From Tardiphaga robiniae (GTDB taxonomy: Bacteria > Pseudomonadota > Alphaproteobacteria > Rhizobiales > Xanthobacteraceae), in contig NZ_LVYV01000023.1 of assembly GCF_001618955.1 (NCBI RefSeq), positions 186,001-250,000 on the forward strand: a stretch of DNA of 64,000 nucleotides. Reading direction: 5' to 3'. The notes under the pieces were generated by a model. That model did not search any database and had not been told where the DNA came from. It saw nothing but the letters and a program-made list of their open reading frames with translations. This document shows positions 46,140 through 54,565 of the stretch, piece after piece. The number at the start of each line of letters is the position of its first letter. Within the stretch, counting starts at the first letter, position 1. The translations under genes and the position numbers were made by a program.

Positions 46140-46778
46140 TTACTTCCGCCGCGCGGCAGCACGTTTGGGGACCGGCGCGGGCTGCGCCAGCAGGTCGCGC
46201 GTGCCGTCGACGATCAGCCGCGTGACCAGGTCGGCATAATCCGCGCGGGTGAATGGGCCCTGGCTCCTGAACCAGAGGTAGTGCCAGTTGACCATTCCGA
46301 ACAGCGACATGGTCACCGGCTTGAGCATTGTTGTACCCGCTAGCTGTGGGGCGATCGCGGATACGGCGCTGGAGAAGATGCGCACGAGTTCGCGCTCCAT
46401 GTTTTTCAACGTGGACTGGCGTTCGTCGGACAGGAACCGCATGCTGCTGATCTGGACGCTATGCTGCGCGTCGGCGTCGCGATAGGCCTCGAGCAGCGCC
46501 GCCACCAGGTCGCGTAATCGTGCGTCAGGTGCCAGATCGGGCTGGTCGGCAGCCTCGACGACTTGCAGCAGGTCTTCGAGATGGACGCGGATGACGTCGA
46601 ACAGAAGCTCATCCTTGTCCTTGTAGTAATGATAGAGATTTGCCTTCGACACCCCGCATGCGGCGGCAATCTTGTTCATGGATGCACGGTCATAGCCGTA
46701 TTCGGAGAACAGCTCCGCCGAGCGATCGAGGATCGCGCGGCGCTTGTCGTCGTAGTTATTGGCGCGGGGACGGGCCAT
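46140..46778 (-). CDS. paaR: TetR family regulator of the paa operon (PaaR-like)
   Basis: A 212-residue repressor-type protein. The N-terminal helix-turn-helix is in residues about 10-55 (ELFSEYGYDRASMNKIAAAC, VSKANLYHYYKDKDEL). PaaR in other proteobacteria responds to phenylacetyl-CoA. It is inside the paaG-paaI-paaK-paaR-paaZ operon, and a TetR-like palindrome at 49487-49508 sits at the operon head. ATG 46778 begins the conserved part. PaaX is present too, so control may be double. Confidence 0.85.
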   Translation of the reverse strand: MARPRANNYDDKRRAILDRSAELFSEYGYDRASMNKIAAACGVSKANLYHYYKDKDELLFDVIRVHLEDLLQVVEAADQPDLAPDARLRDLVAALLEAYRDADAQHSVQISSMRFLSDERQSTLKNMERELVRIFSSAVSAIAPQLAGTTMLKPVTMSLFGMVNWHYLWFRSQGPFTRADYADLVTRLIVDGTRDLLAQPAPVPKRAAARRK

Positions 46779-46800
46779 GCTGAAGCGGATTCCTTGGTAT

Positions 46801-48135
46801 CTAGCTCTGCGGCCGGCGGTCAAGGATGCGTCGGGCCTTGCCGGCCGAACGTTCGATGCCGTCGGGGTCGCGGATGATGACGCGCGATGTGATGCCGATG
46901 GTGTCCTTGATCGCCTGCTCCAGCCGGTTTGCGGCGGCCTGGCGAAGTTCGGAGTCAGAGAATTCGGGACGAGCCTCGACGTGAATCTCCATCTCGTCCA
47001 TGCGACCGCTACGCGTCAACACGATCTGGTAGTGCATCGACAATCCAGGGATGGTCTGCAGCTTTTCCTCGATCTGGGTGGGAAACACATTGACGCCGCG
47101 CAGGATGATCATGTCGTCGGTTCGGCCCGTGACTTTCTCCATGCGTCGCATGGCGCGCGCCGTGCCGGGCAGCAGGCGGGTGAGGTCGCGCGTCCGGTAA
47201 CGGATGATCGGCATTGCCTCCTTGGTCAGCGATGTGAACACCAACTCGCCTTGCTCGCCGTCTGGCAGCACCTTCCCGGTGTGCGGATCGATCACCTCCG
47301 GATAGAAATGATCCTCCCAGATATGCAGCCCGTCCTTGGTCTCCACGCACTCGCTGGCGACGCCCGGGCCCATCACCTCCGACAGGCCGTAGATGTCGAC
47401 CGCATGGAGATCGAAGGCTTCCTCGATCTCCTCGCGCATCGCATTGGTCCACGGCTCAGCACCAAAGATGCCGATTCGCAACGATGACTTGCGCGGATCC
47501 AGGCCCTGCTTCCGGAATTCATCGAGGATCGCCAACATGTAGGATGGCGTAACCATGATGATGTCCGGCTTGAAGTCGGTGATAAGCTGCACCTGACGTT
47601 CGGTCATGCCGCCGGAGATCGGGATCACCGTGCAGCCGAGACGTTCCGCGCCGTAATGCGCGCCAAGACCGCCGGTGAACAGGCCGTAGCCATAGGCGTT
47701 GTGCAGTTTCATGCCGGCGCGTCCGCCCGCGGCGCGGATCGAGCGCGCGACCACATCGCTCCAGGTGTCGATGTCGCGCTTGGTGTATCCGACGACGGTG
47801 GGCTTGCCGGTGGTGCCCGACGAGGCATGGATGCGTGCGACCTGCTGTTCGGGTACGGCAAACATGCCGAACGGATAGTTGTCGCGCAGATCGGCCTTGG
47901 TGGTGAACGGAAATTTCGCGAGATCGTCGAGGCTCTTGAGGTCGCTCGGATGAATGTCGGCGGCGTCGAACTTGCTGCGGTAATGCGGCACGTTGTCATA
48001 CGCATGGCGCAGTGACCATGAGAGTTGCTTCAGCTGCCAGGTCCGCAGGTCTGCGGTAGCGGCGACTTCATAGCGGTCCAGTTCGGTCGGCTCGGGTCTG
48101 AGCTGGTCCAGCTTGCGCAACGGCATTTGAAACAT
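46801..48135 (-). CDS. paaK: Phenylacetate-CoA ligase
   Basis: Activates phenylacetate to phenylacetyl-CoA with ATP. The 444 residues match PaaK. HASSGTTGKPTVVGYTKRD is the P-loop, YGLSEVMGPGVASEC the adenine-binding region, and GRTDDMIILRGVNVFPTQIE the hinge. ATG 48135 starts a normal N-terminus; paaI lies 22 bases upstream. Confidence 0.97.
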   Translation of the reverse strand: MFQMPLRKLDQLRPEPTELDRYEVAATADLRTWQLKQLSWSLRHAYDNVPHYRSKFDAADIHPSDLKSLDDLAKFPFTTKADLRDNYPFGMFAVPEQQVARIHASSGTTGKPTVVGYTKRDIDTWSDVVARSIRAAGGRAGMKLHNAYGYGLFTGGLGAHYGAERLGCTVIPISGGMTERQVQLITDFKPDIIMVTPSYMLAILDEFRKQGLDPRKSSLRIGIFGAEPWTNAMREEIEEAFDLHAVDIYGLSEVMGPGVASECVETKDGLHIWEDHFYPEVIDPHTGKVLPDGEQGELVFTSLTKEAMPIIRYRTRDLTRLLPGTARAMRRMEKVTGRTDDMIILRGVNVFPTQIEEKLQTIPGLSMHYQIVLTRSGRMDEMEIHVEARPEFSDSELRQAAANRLEQAIKDTIGITSRVIIRDPDGIERSAGKARRILDRRPQS

Positions 48136-48157
48136 GGAAGCCTCCCGGATCGGTTTT

Positions 48158-48628
48158 TTATTGAGCTAGGGTGGAATTTGGCGGCAGCAACTCGCCCGAG
48201 ATGGTGCGTGAGTGGCCGCGGAATTCGGCAACGACCACATTCTTGCTGTCACGCACCGTGACGTCGTAGATGCCGCCACGCCCGGCCTTTGAGCGTTCGA
48301 TGGCGTGGGCGGTGAGCGTCTCGCCGGCAGCAACAGCGCGGATGAATGTCACGGCGCATTGTTGCGCGACGGCGCGCTGATTGTAGCTATTGCAAGCGAA
48401 TGCGAAAGCCGAGTCGGCGAGGGTAAAGATGAAGCCGCCGTGGCAGATGTCGTGACCATTGGTCATGTCCGGCCGCACCGTCATGGCGAGTACCGCTTCG
48501 CCGGGCGCGATCCGCCGGATCGACATGCCCAGTGCCTTGCTGGCACGATCATCGTGCCACATCGTGTCGGCACAGGCTTGGGCCATGGTCTGTGCAGCGG
48601 TCTCGGCTGCTGCCTCACGCGACTCCAT
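48158..48628 (-). CDS. paaI: Phenylacetyl-CoA pathway thioesterase PaaI
   Basis: A 156-residue hotdog thioesterase that rescues CoA from dead-end hydroxyphenylacetyl-CoA or other pathway thioesters. NGHDICHGGFIFTLADSAFA is the PaaI signature, with the HGG motif. The ATG overlaps the paaG stop (ATGA); CGGGAGGCAGTG precedes it. Confidence 0.95.
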   Translation of the reverse strand: MESREAAAETAAQTMAQACADTMWHDDRASKALGMSIRRIAPGEAVLAMTVRPDMTNGHDICHGGFIFTLADSAFAFACNSYNQRAVAQQCAVTFIRAVAAGETLTAHAIERSKAGRGGIYDVTVRDSKNVVVAEFRGHSRTISGELLPPNSTLAQ

Positions 48629-49419
48629 CACTGCCTCCCGACAAAGCGCGGTGCGCGCTTTTCCATGAAGGCGGTGACGCCTTCGAGATAGTCCGGCGTG
48701 CGACCGGCCTGTCCCTGCAGATCGCATTCGAGGTCAAGCTGCTGGTCAAGACTGTTGATCTCAGAGGCGTCGAGCGCCTGTTTCATCAGCGCAAGTCCTG
48801 CCGTGGGTTGGGTCGCAAAATGCGTGGCGAGACGATGCGCCTCGGTCATCAGGTCGGCGTCATCGACCGATTTCCAGATCATGCCCCAGGCTTCCGCCTG
48901 GTCCGCGGGAACGGGTTCGGCGAGTAGTGCGAGCGCCCGGGCCCGCGCGGTGCCCACCAGTCTCGGCAGGATCCACGTGCCGCCAGCATCCGGGACGAGG
49001 CCGAGCTTGGCGAAGGCCTGGATGAATTTCGCGGAGCGCGCGGCGATCACGATGTCGCAGGCAAAGGCTACATTGGCGCCCGCGCCGGCCGCGACGCCGT
49101 TGACGGCACAGATCACCGGCATCGGTAGGCTGCGCAATTTGCGAACCAGCGGATTGTAGTAGGTCGCAATGGTGACCGAGAGATCCGGCGTTTCACCTGG
49201 CGTGAAAACGCCGTCGGAGAGATCCTGTCCGGCGCAGAAGCCGCGGCCGGCGCCGGTCAAGAGCATGGCACGGCAGGATGTGTCGGCTTCCGCAGCTACC
49301 AGGGCCGCCATCAATTCGGCATGCATTGCTGCGCTGAACGAGTTCAACCGGTCGGGCCTGTTGAGCGTGAGAACGCGATAGCCTTCACGGATTTCGGTCG
49401 TGACGAGACTCGTATCCAC
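48628..49419 (-). CDS. paaG: 1,2-epoxyphenylacetyl-CoA isomerase PaaG
   Basis: Crotonase-superfamily isomerase turning the ring-epoxide into oxepin-CoA. The 263 residues contain GAGRGFCAGQDLSDG and VNGVAAGAGANVAFACD; the Asp of DLSDG is part of the active site. It is the first gene of the minus-strand paa operon, divergent from livK. Confidence 0.94.
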   Translation of the reverse strand: MDTSLVTTEIREGYRVLTLNRPDRLNSFSAAMHAELMAALVAAEADTSCRAMLLTGAGRGFCAGQDLSDGVFTPGETPDLSVTIATYYNPLVRKLRSLPMPVICAVNGVAAGAGANVAFACDIVIAARSAKFIQAFAKLGLVPDAGGTWILPRLVGTARARALALLAEPVPADQAEAWGMIWKSVDDADLMTEAHRLATHFATQPTAGLALMKQALDASEINSLDQQLDLECDLQGQAGRTPDYLEGVTAFMEKRAPRFVGRQ

Positions 49420-49486
49420 CGCTTCCTCCCTATTGTTGCTTCGTCGTTATTTTTCGGCTCTGCGCCGTTGTGAAGCAGACGTTACT

Positions 49487-49508
49487 ATTGACCAACCGTC
49501 CGGTCAAT
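49487..49508. promoter_or_regulatory. TetR-type inverted repeat over divergent -35 elements (possible PaaR operator)
   Basis: ATTGACC at 49487-49493 and GGTCAAT at 49502-49508 form an inverted repeat around ACCGTCC. Each arm supplies a TTGACC -35 hexamer: on the plus strand TATAAA follows at 49509-49514 (15-base spacing), and on the minus strand TAACGT lies about 17 bases away. A repressor here would block both livK and paaG. The inner bases are less symmetric. Confidence 0.5.
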
Positions 49509-49621
49509 TATAAAAGTCGACCCGGGATTTGGTGCCATCGCGCGCGGGTTTGGCCGCTAGGATGCACGCAAAGCGCCGGGCACGCTCAAAAATGGGCGGC
49601 CATCACAAGGGAGGAAACGAG

Positions 49622-50803
49622 ATGACGTGCCACTCGCATTTCAAGAGCCTTGCTATTGCCGCAGCCATCGCGCTGCCGCTGTCGGGACTGTCCATCTACA
49701 GTCCGGCGCTCGCACAGCAGACCGTCAAGATCGGATCGGTGCTGTCGGTCACAGGCCCTGCGTCGTTTCTCGGCGAGCCCGAAGACAAAACGCTGCGCAT
49801 GTATGTCGACAAGATCAATGCTGCTGGCGGCGTGGCCGGCAAGAAGATCGAACTTGTGATCTATGATGACGGCGGCGACGCCAACAAGGCGCGCACATTC
49901 GCCACCCGTTTGATCGAGGACGACAAGGTGGTCGCGATGGTCGGAGGTTCCACCACGGGCACCACCATGGCGATGGTACCGGTGTTCGAAGAGGCGCAGG
50001 TCCCGTTCATCTCGCTGGCGGGCGCGATCGAAGTGGTCGATCCTGTGCGCAAATTCATTTTCAAGACGCCGCACACGGACAAAATGGCGTGTGAGAAGAT
50101 CTTCGAAAATCTCAAGCAACGCAATTTTACCAAGATAGCGATGATTTCCGGCACTGATGGCTTCGGCGCTTCGATGCGGGCCCAGTGCGTCAAGGTCGCC
50201 CCGACCTATGGCGTGCAAATCATCGCCGAGGAGACCTACGGCCCGCGCGACAGCGACATGACGGCGCAGCTCACCAAGATCAAGGGCGTTGCCGGGGTGC
50301 AGGCCGTGGTCAATCCCGGTTTCGGACAAGGGCCCGCGATCGTGACGCGCAACTATGCGCAGCTCGGCATGTCGGCGACCCCGCTGTATCAGAGCCATGG
50401 CGTGGCATCGAAGAGCTTCATTGAACTTGCCGGCCCTGCGGCGGAAGGCGTCCGACTCCCAGCGGCGGCATTGCTGGTCGGCGACAAGCTGCCGGACGGC
50501 GACCCGCAGAAGAAGGTCGTCGTCGACTACAAGCAGACATTCGAGGCGACCGCCAAGCAACCGGTCTCAACCTTTGGCGGTCATGCATATGACGGGTTGT
50601 ACATCATGGTTGAGGCGATGAAGCGCGCCAATTCCACCGACGCCAAGAAAGTGCGCGATGAAATCGAGAAGACAAAGGGCTTTGTCGGCACCGGTGGCAT
50701 CGTGACTATGTCTCCGACTGACCATCTCGGCCTCGATCTATCCGCCTTCCGCATGCTGGAAGTGAAGGGCGGCGACTGGACCTTGTTGCCACCCGGTACC
50801 TGA
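49622..50803 (+). CDS. livK: Liv-type ABC transporter substrate-binding protein
   Basis: Periplasmic binding protein of the LivK/aromatic-acid family, 393 residues. A Sec signal peptide (about 30 residues, ending SPALAQ) is followed by TVKIGSVLSVTGPASFLGEP. ATG 49622 is preceded by AAGGGAGGAAACG. Divergent position to paaG and a shared control region suggest that phenylacetate or a related aromatic acid is the ligand, but branched-chain amino acids cannot be excluded. Confidence 0.9.
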   Translation: MTCHSHFKSLAIAAAIALPLSGLSIYSPALAQQTVKIGSVLSVTGPASFLGEPEDKTLRMYVDKINAAGGVAGKKIELVIYDDGGDANKARTFATRLIEDDKVVAMVGGSTTGTTMAMVPVFEEAQVPFISLAGAIEVVDPVRKFIFKTPHTDKMACEKIFENLKQRNFTKIAMISGTDGFGASMRAQCVKVAPTYGVQIIAEETYGPRDSDMTAQLTKIKGVAGVQAVVNPGFGQGPAIVTRNYAQLGMSATPLYQSHGVASKSFIELAGPAAEGVRLPAAALLVGDKLPDGDPQKKVVVDYKQTFEATAKQPVSTFGGHAYDGLYIMVEAMKRANSTDAKKVRDEIEKTKGFVGTGGIVTMSPTDHLGLDLSAFRMLEVKGGDWTLLPPGT

Positions 50804-50909
50804 CGTCGCAACCGGCGATCTCCGCGACACGCATGGTCGTGCGCGGGTATCGACCGCTCTCGCTCCACGCAGAACAGATTGTACTGGCAATGAAAGGCCG
50901 TTGGCACGC

Positions 50910-51782
50910 ATGCCGGAGTTTTTTCAATTTCTGGTCTCGGGCCTGACGATCGGCGCGGTCTACGCCCTGGTCGCGCTTGGCTTTACCCTGGTCTACAATG
51001 CCTCCGACGTGGTGAACTTCGCCCAAGGCGAGTTCGTCATGCTGGGCGGAATGGTCACGGTGTTCGTTCATGCGGCCGGTGTGCCGCTGCCGCTTGCGGC
51101 GCTGGTTGCGGTCATCGTGTCGGTCGTCCTTGGCCTGTCGCTGTACTGGCTCGCAATCGCGCCGGCCCGCGGTGCGTCGGCTGTGTCGCTGATCATCATC
51201 ACCATCGGTGCGTCGATCCTGCTGCGCGGTGCGGCGCAGATCGTTTTCGACAAGCAGTTTCACAAGCTGCCGGCATTCTCCGGTGATACGCCGGTGCAGA
51301 TGCTGGGCGCCGCAGTTCAGCCGCAGAGCTTCTGGGTGATTGGCGGCACGGCCGTGATGGTCCTGCTGCTCTACGTCTTTCTTGAACGAACCCTGCTCGG
51401 CAAGGCTGTGCTCGCCACATCGGCCAATCGGTTCGCCGCACGGCTTGTCGGCATCAACACCACGACCATCATGGCGCTGGCTTTCGGCGGCTCGGCCGCC
51501 ATCGGTGGTGTTGCCGGCATCCTGATCACGCCGATTACCCTGACGAGCTACGATGTCGGCACGTTGCTGGCGCTGAAGGGCTTTGCCGCGGCCATGCTCG
51601 GTGGCATGGGCAATCCGCTCGGTGCCGTTGCCGGCGGGTTGCTGCTCGGGTTGCTCGAAGCGTTCGGCGCCGGTTACATCAGCTCGACCTACAAGGACGC
51701 GTTTGCCTTCATCGTGATCCTCGCAGTGCTGTTTGCCGCGCCACAGGGGCTGTTCGGCCGCCGCACCATCGAGAGGGTCTGA
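50910..51782 (+). CDS. livH: Liv-type ABC transporter permease LivH
   Basis: Inner-membrane permease of 290 residues with about eight hydrophobic segments. LVSGLTIGAVYALVALGFTL and the later AAMLGGMGNPLGAVAGGLLL are typical. ATG 50910 was chosen over TTG 50901. livM follows 3 bases after its stop. Confidence 0.93.
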   Translation: MPEFFQFLVSGLTIGAVYALVALGFTLVYNASDVVNFAQGEFVMLGGMVTVFVHAAGVPLPLAALVAVIVSVVLGLSLYWLAIAPARGASAVSLIIITIGASILLRGAAQIVFDKQFHKLPAFSGDTPVQMLGAAVQPQSFWVIGGTAVMVLLLYVFLERTLLGKAVLATSANRFAARLVGINTTTIMALAFGGSAAIGGVAGILITPITLTSYDVGTLLALKGFAAAMLGGMGNPLGAVAGGLLLGLLEAFGAGYISSTYKDAFAFIVILAVLFAAPQGLFGRRTIERV

Positions 51783-51785
51783 GCG

Positions 51786-52730
51786 ATGCTTGCAGCCCTG
51801 CGCCACCGCTATGGAATTCTGCTCGTGCTGGCGATCGTCATCGCCGTCCTGCCGCTGGCATTTCCGTCGAGCTATTATTTCCGGGTCGCGTCATTGGTCT
51901 GGGTCTCTGCCTTCGCGGCGATCGGCCTGAATATCCTGATGGGCAAGGCCGGGCAGGTCAGTCTCGGCCATGCCGGTTTTTTCGGGATCGGCGCCTATGC
52001 CGTAGCGATCGGCCCGACGCATCTTGGCGTGCCGTCGCTGGTGGCGCTGCTGCTCGGCTGCCTGCTATCGGCACTGCTGGCCTTCCTTGTCGGCCGCCCG
52101 ATCCTTCGCCTGAAGGGGCACTACCTCGCTATCGCAACGCTCGGCTTCGGCGTGTTGGTGGCGCTGGTAATTACCACAGAAAGCCGCTGGACCGGTGGTC
52201 CAGACGGCATGTCGGTGATGAAACTCACGCTGTTCGGCTGGCGTGCCAGCGGATCCGATACCTGGTACTGGATCACAGGCGGACTGCTGCTCGCCGGCAC
52301 GTGGATCGCGCTCAATCTCGATGAGACGCCGACCGGACGCGCGTTTCGGGCGCTGCACGACAGCGAGATCGCTGCAAGGGTGACTGGCATCAACGTCAAT
52401 CGCTTCAAGCTGCAGGCCTTCGTCATCGCGGCGGTCTACGCCTCACTGGCAGGCTCCGCGCTCGCGTTGATGAACGGATTTGTCAATCCGGATCAGGCCG
52501 GCTTCCTGCATTCCATCGAACTAGTGACCATGGTTGTCCTTGGCGGTCTCGGCTCGGTGCTGGGTAGCATCGTCGGGGCGGCCGTGTTGATCATGCTGCC
52601 GCAGGTGCTCACCGTGTTCCAGGAATACGAGAACCTGTTGCTCGGTGCCATCATCATCGTGTCGATGATCTTTATGCGCGAGGGCATCGTGCCCATGCTG
52701 TCGAAGTTCATGATGGGGCGCCGCGCATGA
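51786..52730 (+). CDS. livM: Liv-type ABC transporter permease LivM
   Basis: Second permease, 314 residues with about nine hydrophobic segments. GLNILMGKAGQVSLGHAGFF is the LivM signature, and GRAFRALHDSEIAARVTGIN is the cytoplasmic loop that contacts the ATPase. Overlaps livG by 4 bases (ATGA). Confidence 0.94.
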   Translation: MLAALRHRYGILLVLAIVIAVLPLAFPSSYYFRVASLVWVSAFAAIGLNILMGKAGQVSLGHAGFFGIGAYAVAIGPTHLGVPSLVALLLGCLLSALLAFLVGRPILRLKGHYLAIATLGFGVLVALVITTESRWTGGPDGMSVMKLTLFGWRASGSDTWYWITGGLLLAGTWIALNLDETPTGRAFRALHDSEIAARVTGINVNRFKLQAFVIAAVYASLAGSALALMNGFVNPDQAGFLHSIELVTMVVLGGLGSVLGSIVGAAVLIMLPQVLTVFQEYENLLLGAIIIVSMIFMREGIVPMLSKFMMGRRA

Positions 52731-53509
52731 CCATTCTCAAGGTCGACGACATCGGCATCTCGTTCGGTGGGCTCAAAGCTATCGACGGCGTCGGCTTCTC
52801 GGTCGAGGCCGGCCAGATATTCTCGATCATCGGGCCGAATGGTGCCGGCAAGACCACATTGTTCAACGTGATCTCCGGCATCTACGAAGCGAGCGAAGGC
52901 CGTATCGAACTGGCGGGGCAGGATGTCACCCGTTTCGCACCTGATGTACTGGCGGCTCGGGGGCTGTCGCGTACCTTCCAGAATCTGCAGATCTTCCAAC
53001 GTATGACCGCGATCGAGAACGTCATGGTCGGCCGCCATCTGCAGGAAAAGTGCAACCTGTTCGCGGATCTGTTCCGGCTGCCTTCGGTGACACGCCAGAA
53101 CAAGGAGACTCGCGCGGCTGCGCTTGCTTTCCTGGATGAGGTCGGCTTGCGGGATCACGCGGATACGCCGGCTGGAGCGCTATCCTACGGGGCCTGCAAG
53201 CGCCTTGAGATCGCACGCGCGCTGGCTGCCGAGCCGCGTGTGTTGTTGCTCGACGAGCCGGCGGCAGGCTGCAATTCAGTGGAGACCGAGGAGATCGACC
53301 GGCTAATCTGTCGGGTGGCCGCGAAGGGCATCGCCGTGGTGCTGGTCGAGCATGACATGAAGTTGGTGATGAAGATCTCTGATCGAATCCTGGCGTTGGA
53401 GCGGGGGCGGCCGCTCATCGAGGGCAGTCCAGGCGAGGTGCGCGCCAACCCAGCCGTGCTTGAAGCCTATCTCGGCAAACATGGCGCACGGGAGGCTGCC
53501 CGTGCTTGA
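52727..53509 (+). CDS. livG: Liv-type ABC transporter ATP-binding protein LivG
   Basis: Cytoplasmic ATPase, 260 residues. Walker A GPNGAGKTTLF, signature LSYGACKRLEIARAL (SYGA instead of the usual SYGQQ context), Walker B VLLLDEPAAG and the H-loop VLVEHDM are present. One unusual point is the Cys in DEPAAGCNSVETEE, where most LivG have Leu. Overlaps livF. Confidence 0.93.
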   Translation: MTILKVDDIGISFGGLKAIDGVGFSVEAGQIFSIIGPNGAGKTTLFNVISGIYEASEGRIELAGQDVTRFAPDVLAARGLSRTFQNLQIFQRMTAIENVMVGRHLQEKCNLFADLFRLPSVTRQNKETRAAALAFLDEVGLRDHADTPAGALSYGACKRLEIARALAAEPRVLLLDEPAAGCNSVETEEIDRLICRVAAKGIAVVLVEHDMKLVMKISDRILALERGRPLIEGSPGEVRANPAVLEAYLGKHGAREAARA

Positions 53510-54206
53510 GATCTCCAATCTGCGCAGTCGCTATGGACGTATCGAAGTCCTTAAGGGCATCAGTCTCGACGTGCAGACCGGCGAAGTTGTTGCGCTGATC
53601 GGTTCGAACGGCGCAGGAAAGACGACGCTGCTGCACGCGCTATCCGGAGTTCAGCCGATCAGCGACGGCCAGGTGACGTTTCTTGGTGAACGCATCGACG
53701 GCTTGCCTGCCCATCGCCGCGTGGCGCGCGGCATTCTCCAGTCGCCAGAGGGGCGGCAGATATTCGGCCCGCTCACCGTGGAGGATAACCTGCGGCTCGG
53801 CGCCTATTTGCGGCGCGACAAGGACATCGCCGAAGATCGCGACAGGATCTTCGGCATGTTTCCAATTCTGGCCGAGAAGCGAAATCAAATAGCAGGGGGC
53901 TTGTCGGGCGGGCAGCAGCAGATGCTGGCCATCGGCCGTGCTTTGATGGGCAAACCGAAGCTGTTGCTGCTAGATGAACCTTCGCTCGGTCTGTCACCCC
54001 TGCTTGTTGATCAGATCTTAGCGGCCATTGTTTCGTTACGTGCCCTTGGCATGACCGTATTGCTTGTTGAGCAGAATGCCATGGCAGCGCTTGAAATCGC
54101 TGACCGCGGTTATGTGATTGAAACCGGCCATATTGTCCATGCCGGACCCGCATCGCAATTGCTGTCAGATCCCAAAGTAAAAGCGGCTTATCTCGGCTTG
54201 GAATAA
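53502..54206 (+). CDS. livF: Liv-type ABC transporter ATP-binding protein LivF
   Basis: Second ATPase, 234 residues. Walker A GSNGAGKTTLL, signature LSGGQQQMLAIGRAL, Walker B LLLLDEPSLGLSP and VLLVEQNAMAAL are intact. I chose GTG 53502 because GGGAGG lies 7 bases upstream; ATG 53481 has no ribosome binding site. It overlaps livG by 8 bases and ends the operon. Confidence 0.92.
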   Translation: MLEISNLRSRYGRIEVLKGISLDVQTGEVVALIGSNGAGKTTLLHALSGVQPISDGQVTFLGERIDGLPAHRRVARGILQSPEGRQIFGPLTVEDNLRLGAYLRRDKDIAEDRDRIFGMFPILAEKRNQIAGGLSGGQQQMLAIGRALMGKPKLLLLDEPSLGLSPLLVDQILAAIVSLRALGMTVLLVEQNAMAALEIADRGYVIETGHIVHAGPASQLLSDPKVKAAYLGLE

Positions 54207-54430
54207 TGTAGGTATGGCCGCTTGTGGCGCAAAGCTGTCATTCGATCCCTTTGCGATTCCATGAGGGGATGCGCATATGACCCGCATTCCGCCGACCTAG
54301 TACGCGAGATGACGCCGCGTCTGACAGCACCGCTGTCAATTCTCGTCCTCAACGAGCTGTTGTGAGCCATCCAACGATGCAGCAACGTGTGCTTGCGAGA
54401 AGCAAGCGCCAGCGGACAGGGCCTGGTCCT

Positions 54431-54565
54431 TTATGACGCAAAGCGAAGGATGCGCTCGGCCATTCTCACATTGGCGAGATCGAGCATCCGGCCGTCCAGT
54501 GTCACGGCGCTATGCCCGTCCCGTTCGGCGGCGCGCATCGCTTCGATGATCGTCAGTTTCCTTTT
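54431..54565 (-). pseudogene. C-terminal remnant of a citrate-lyase-beta/HpcH aldolase-like gene
   Basis: On the minus strand, 44 codons before a TAA encode LTIIEAMRAAERDGHSAVTL and then DGRMLDLANVRMAERILRF. This matches the end of CoA ester lyases of the citrate lyase beta/malyl-CoA lyase family (AVSLDGKMID..SIRMAE pattern). The N-terminal and catalytic parts are absent: upstream the frame merges into the tail of the GntR gene. It overlaps that gene's stop by 13 bases. Probably debris from a deletion. Confidence 0.65.
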
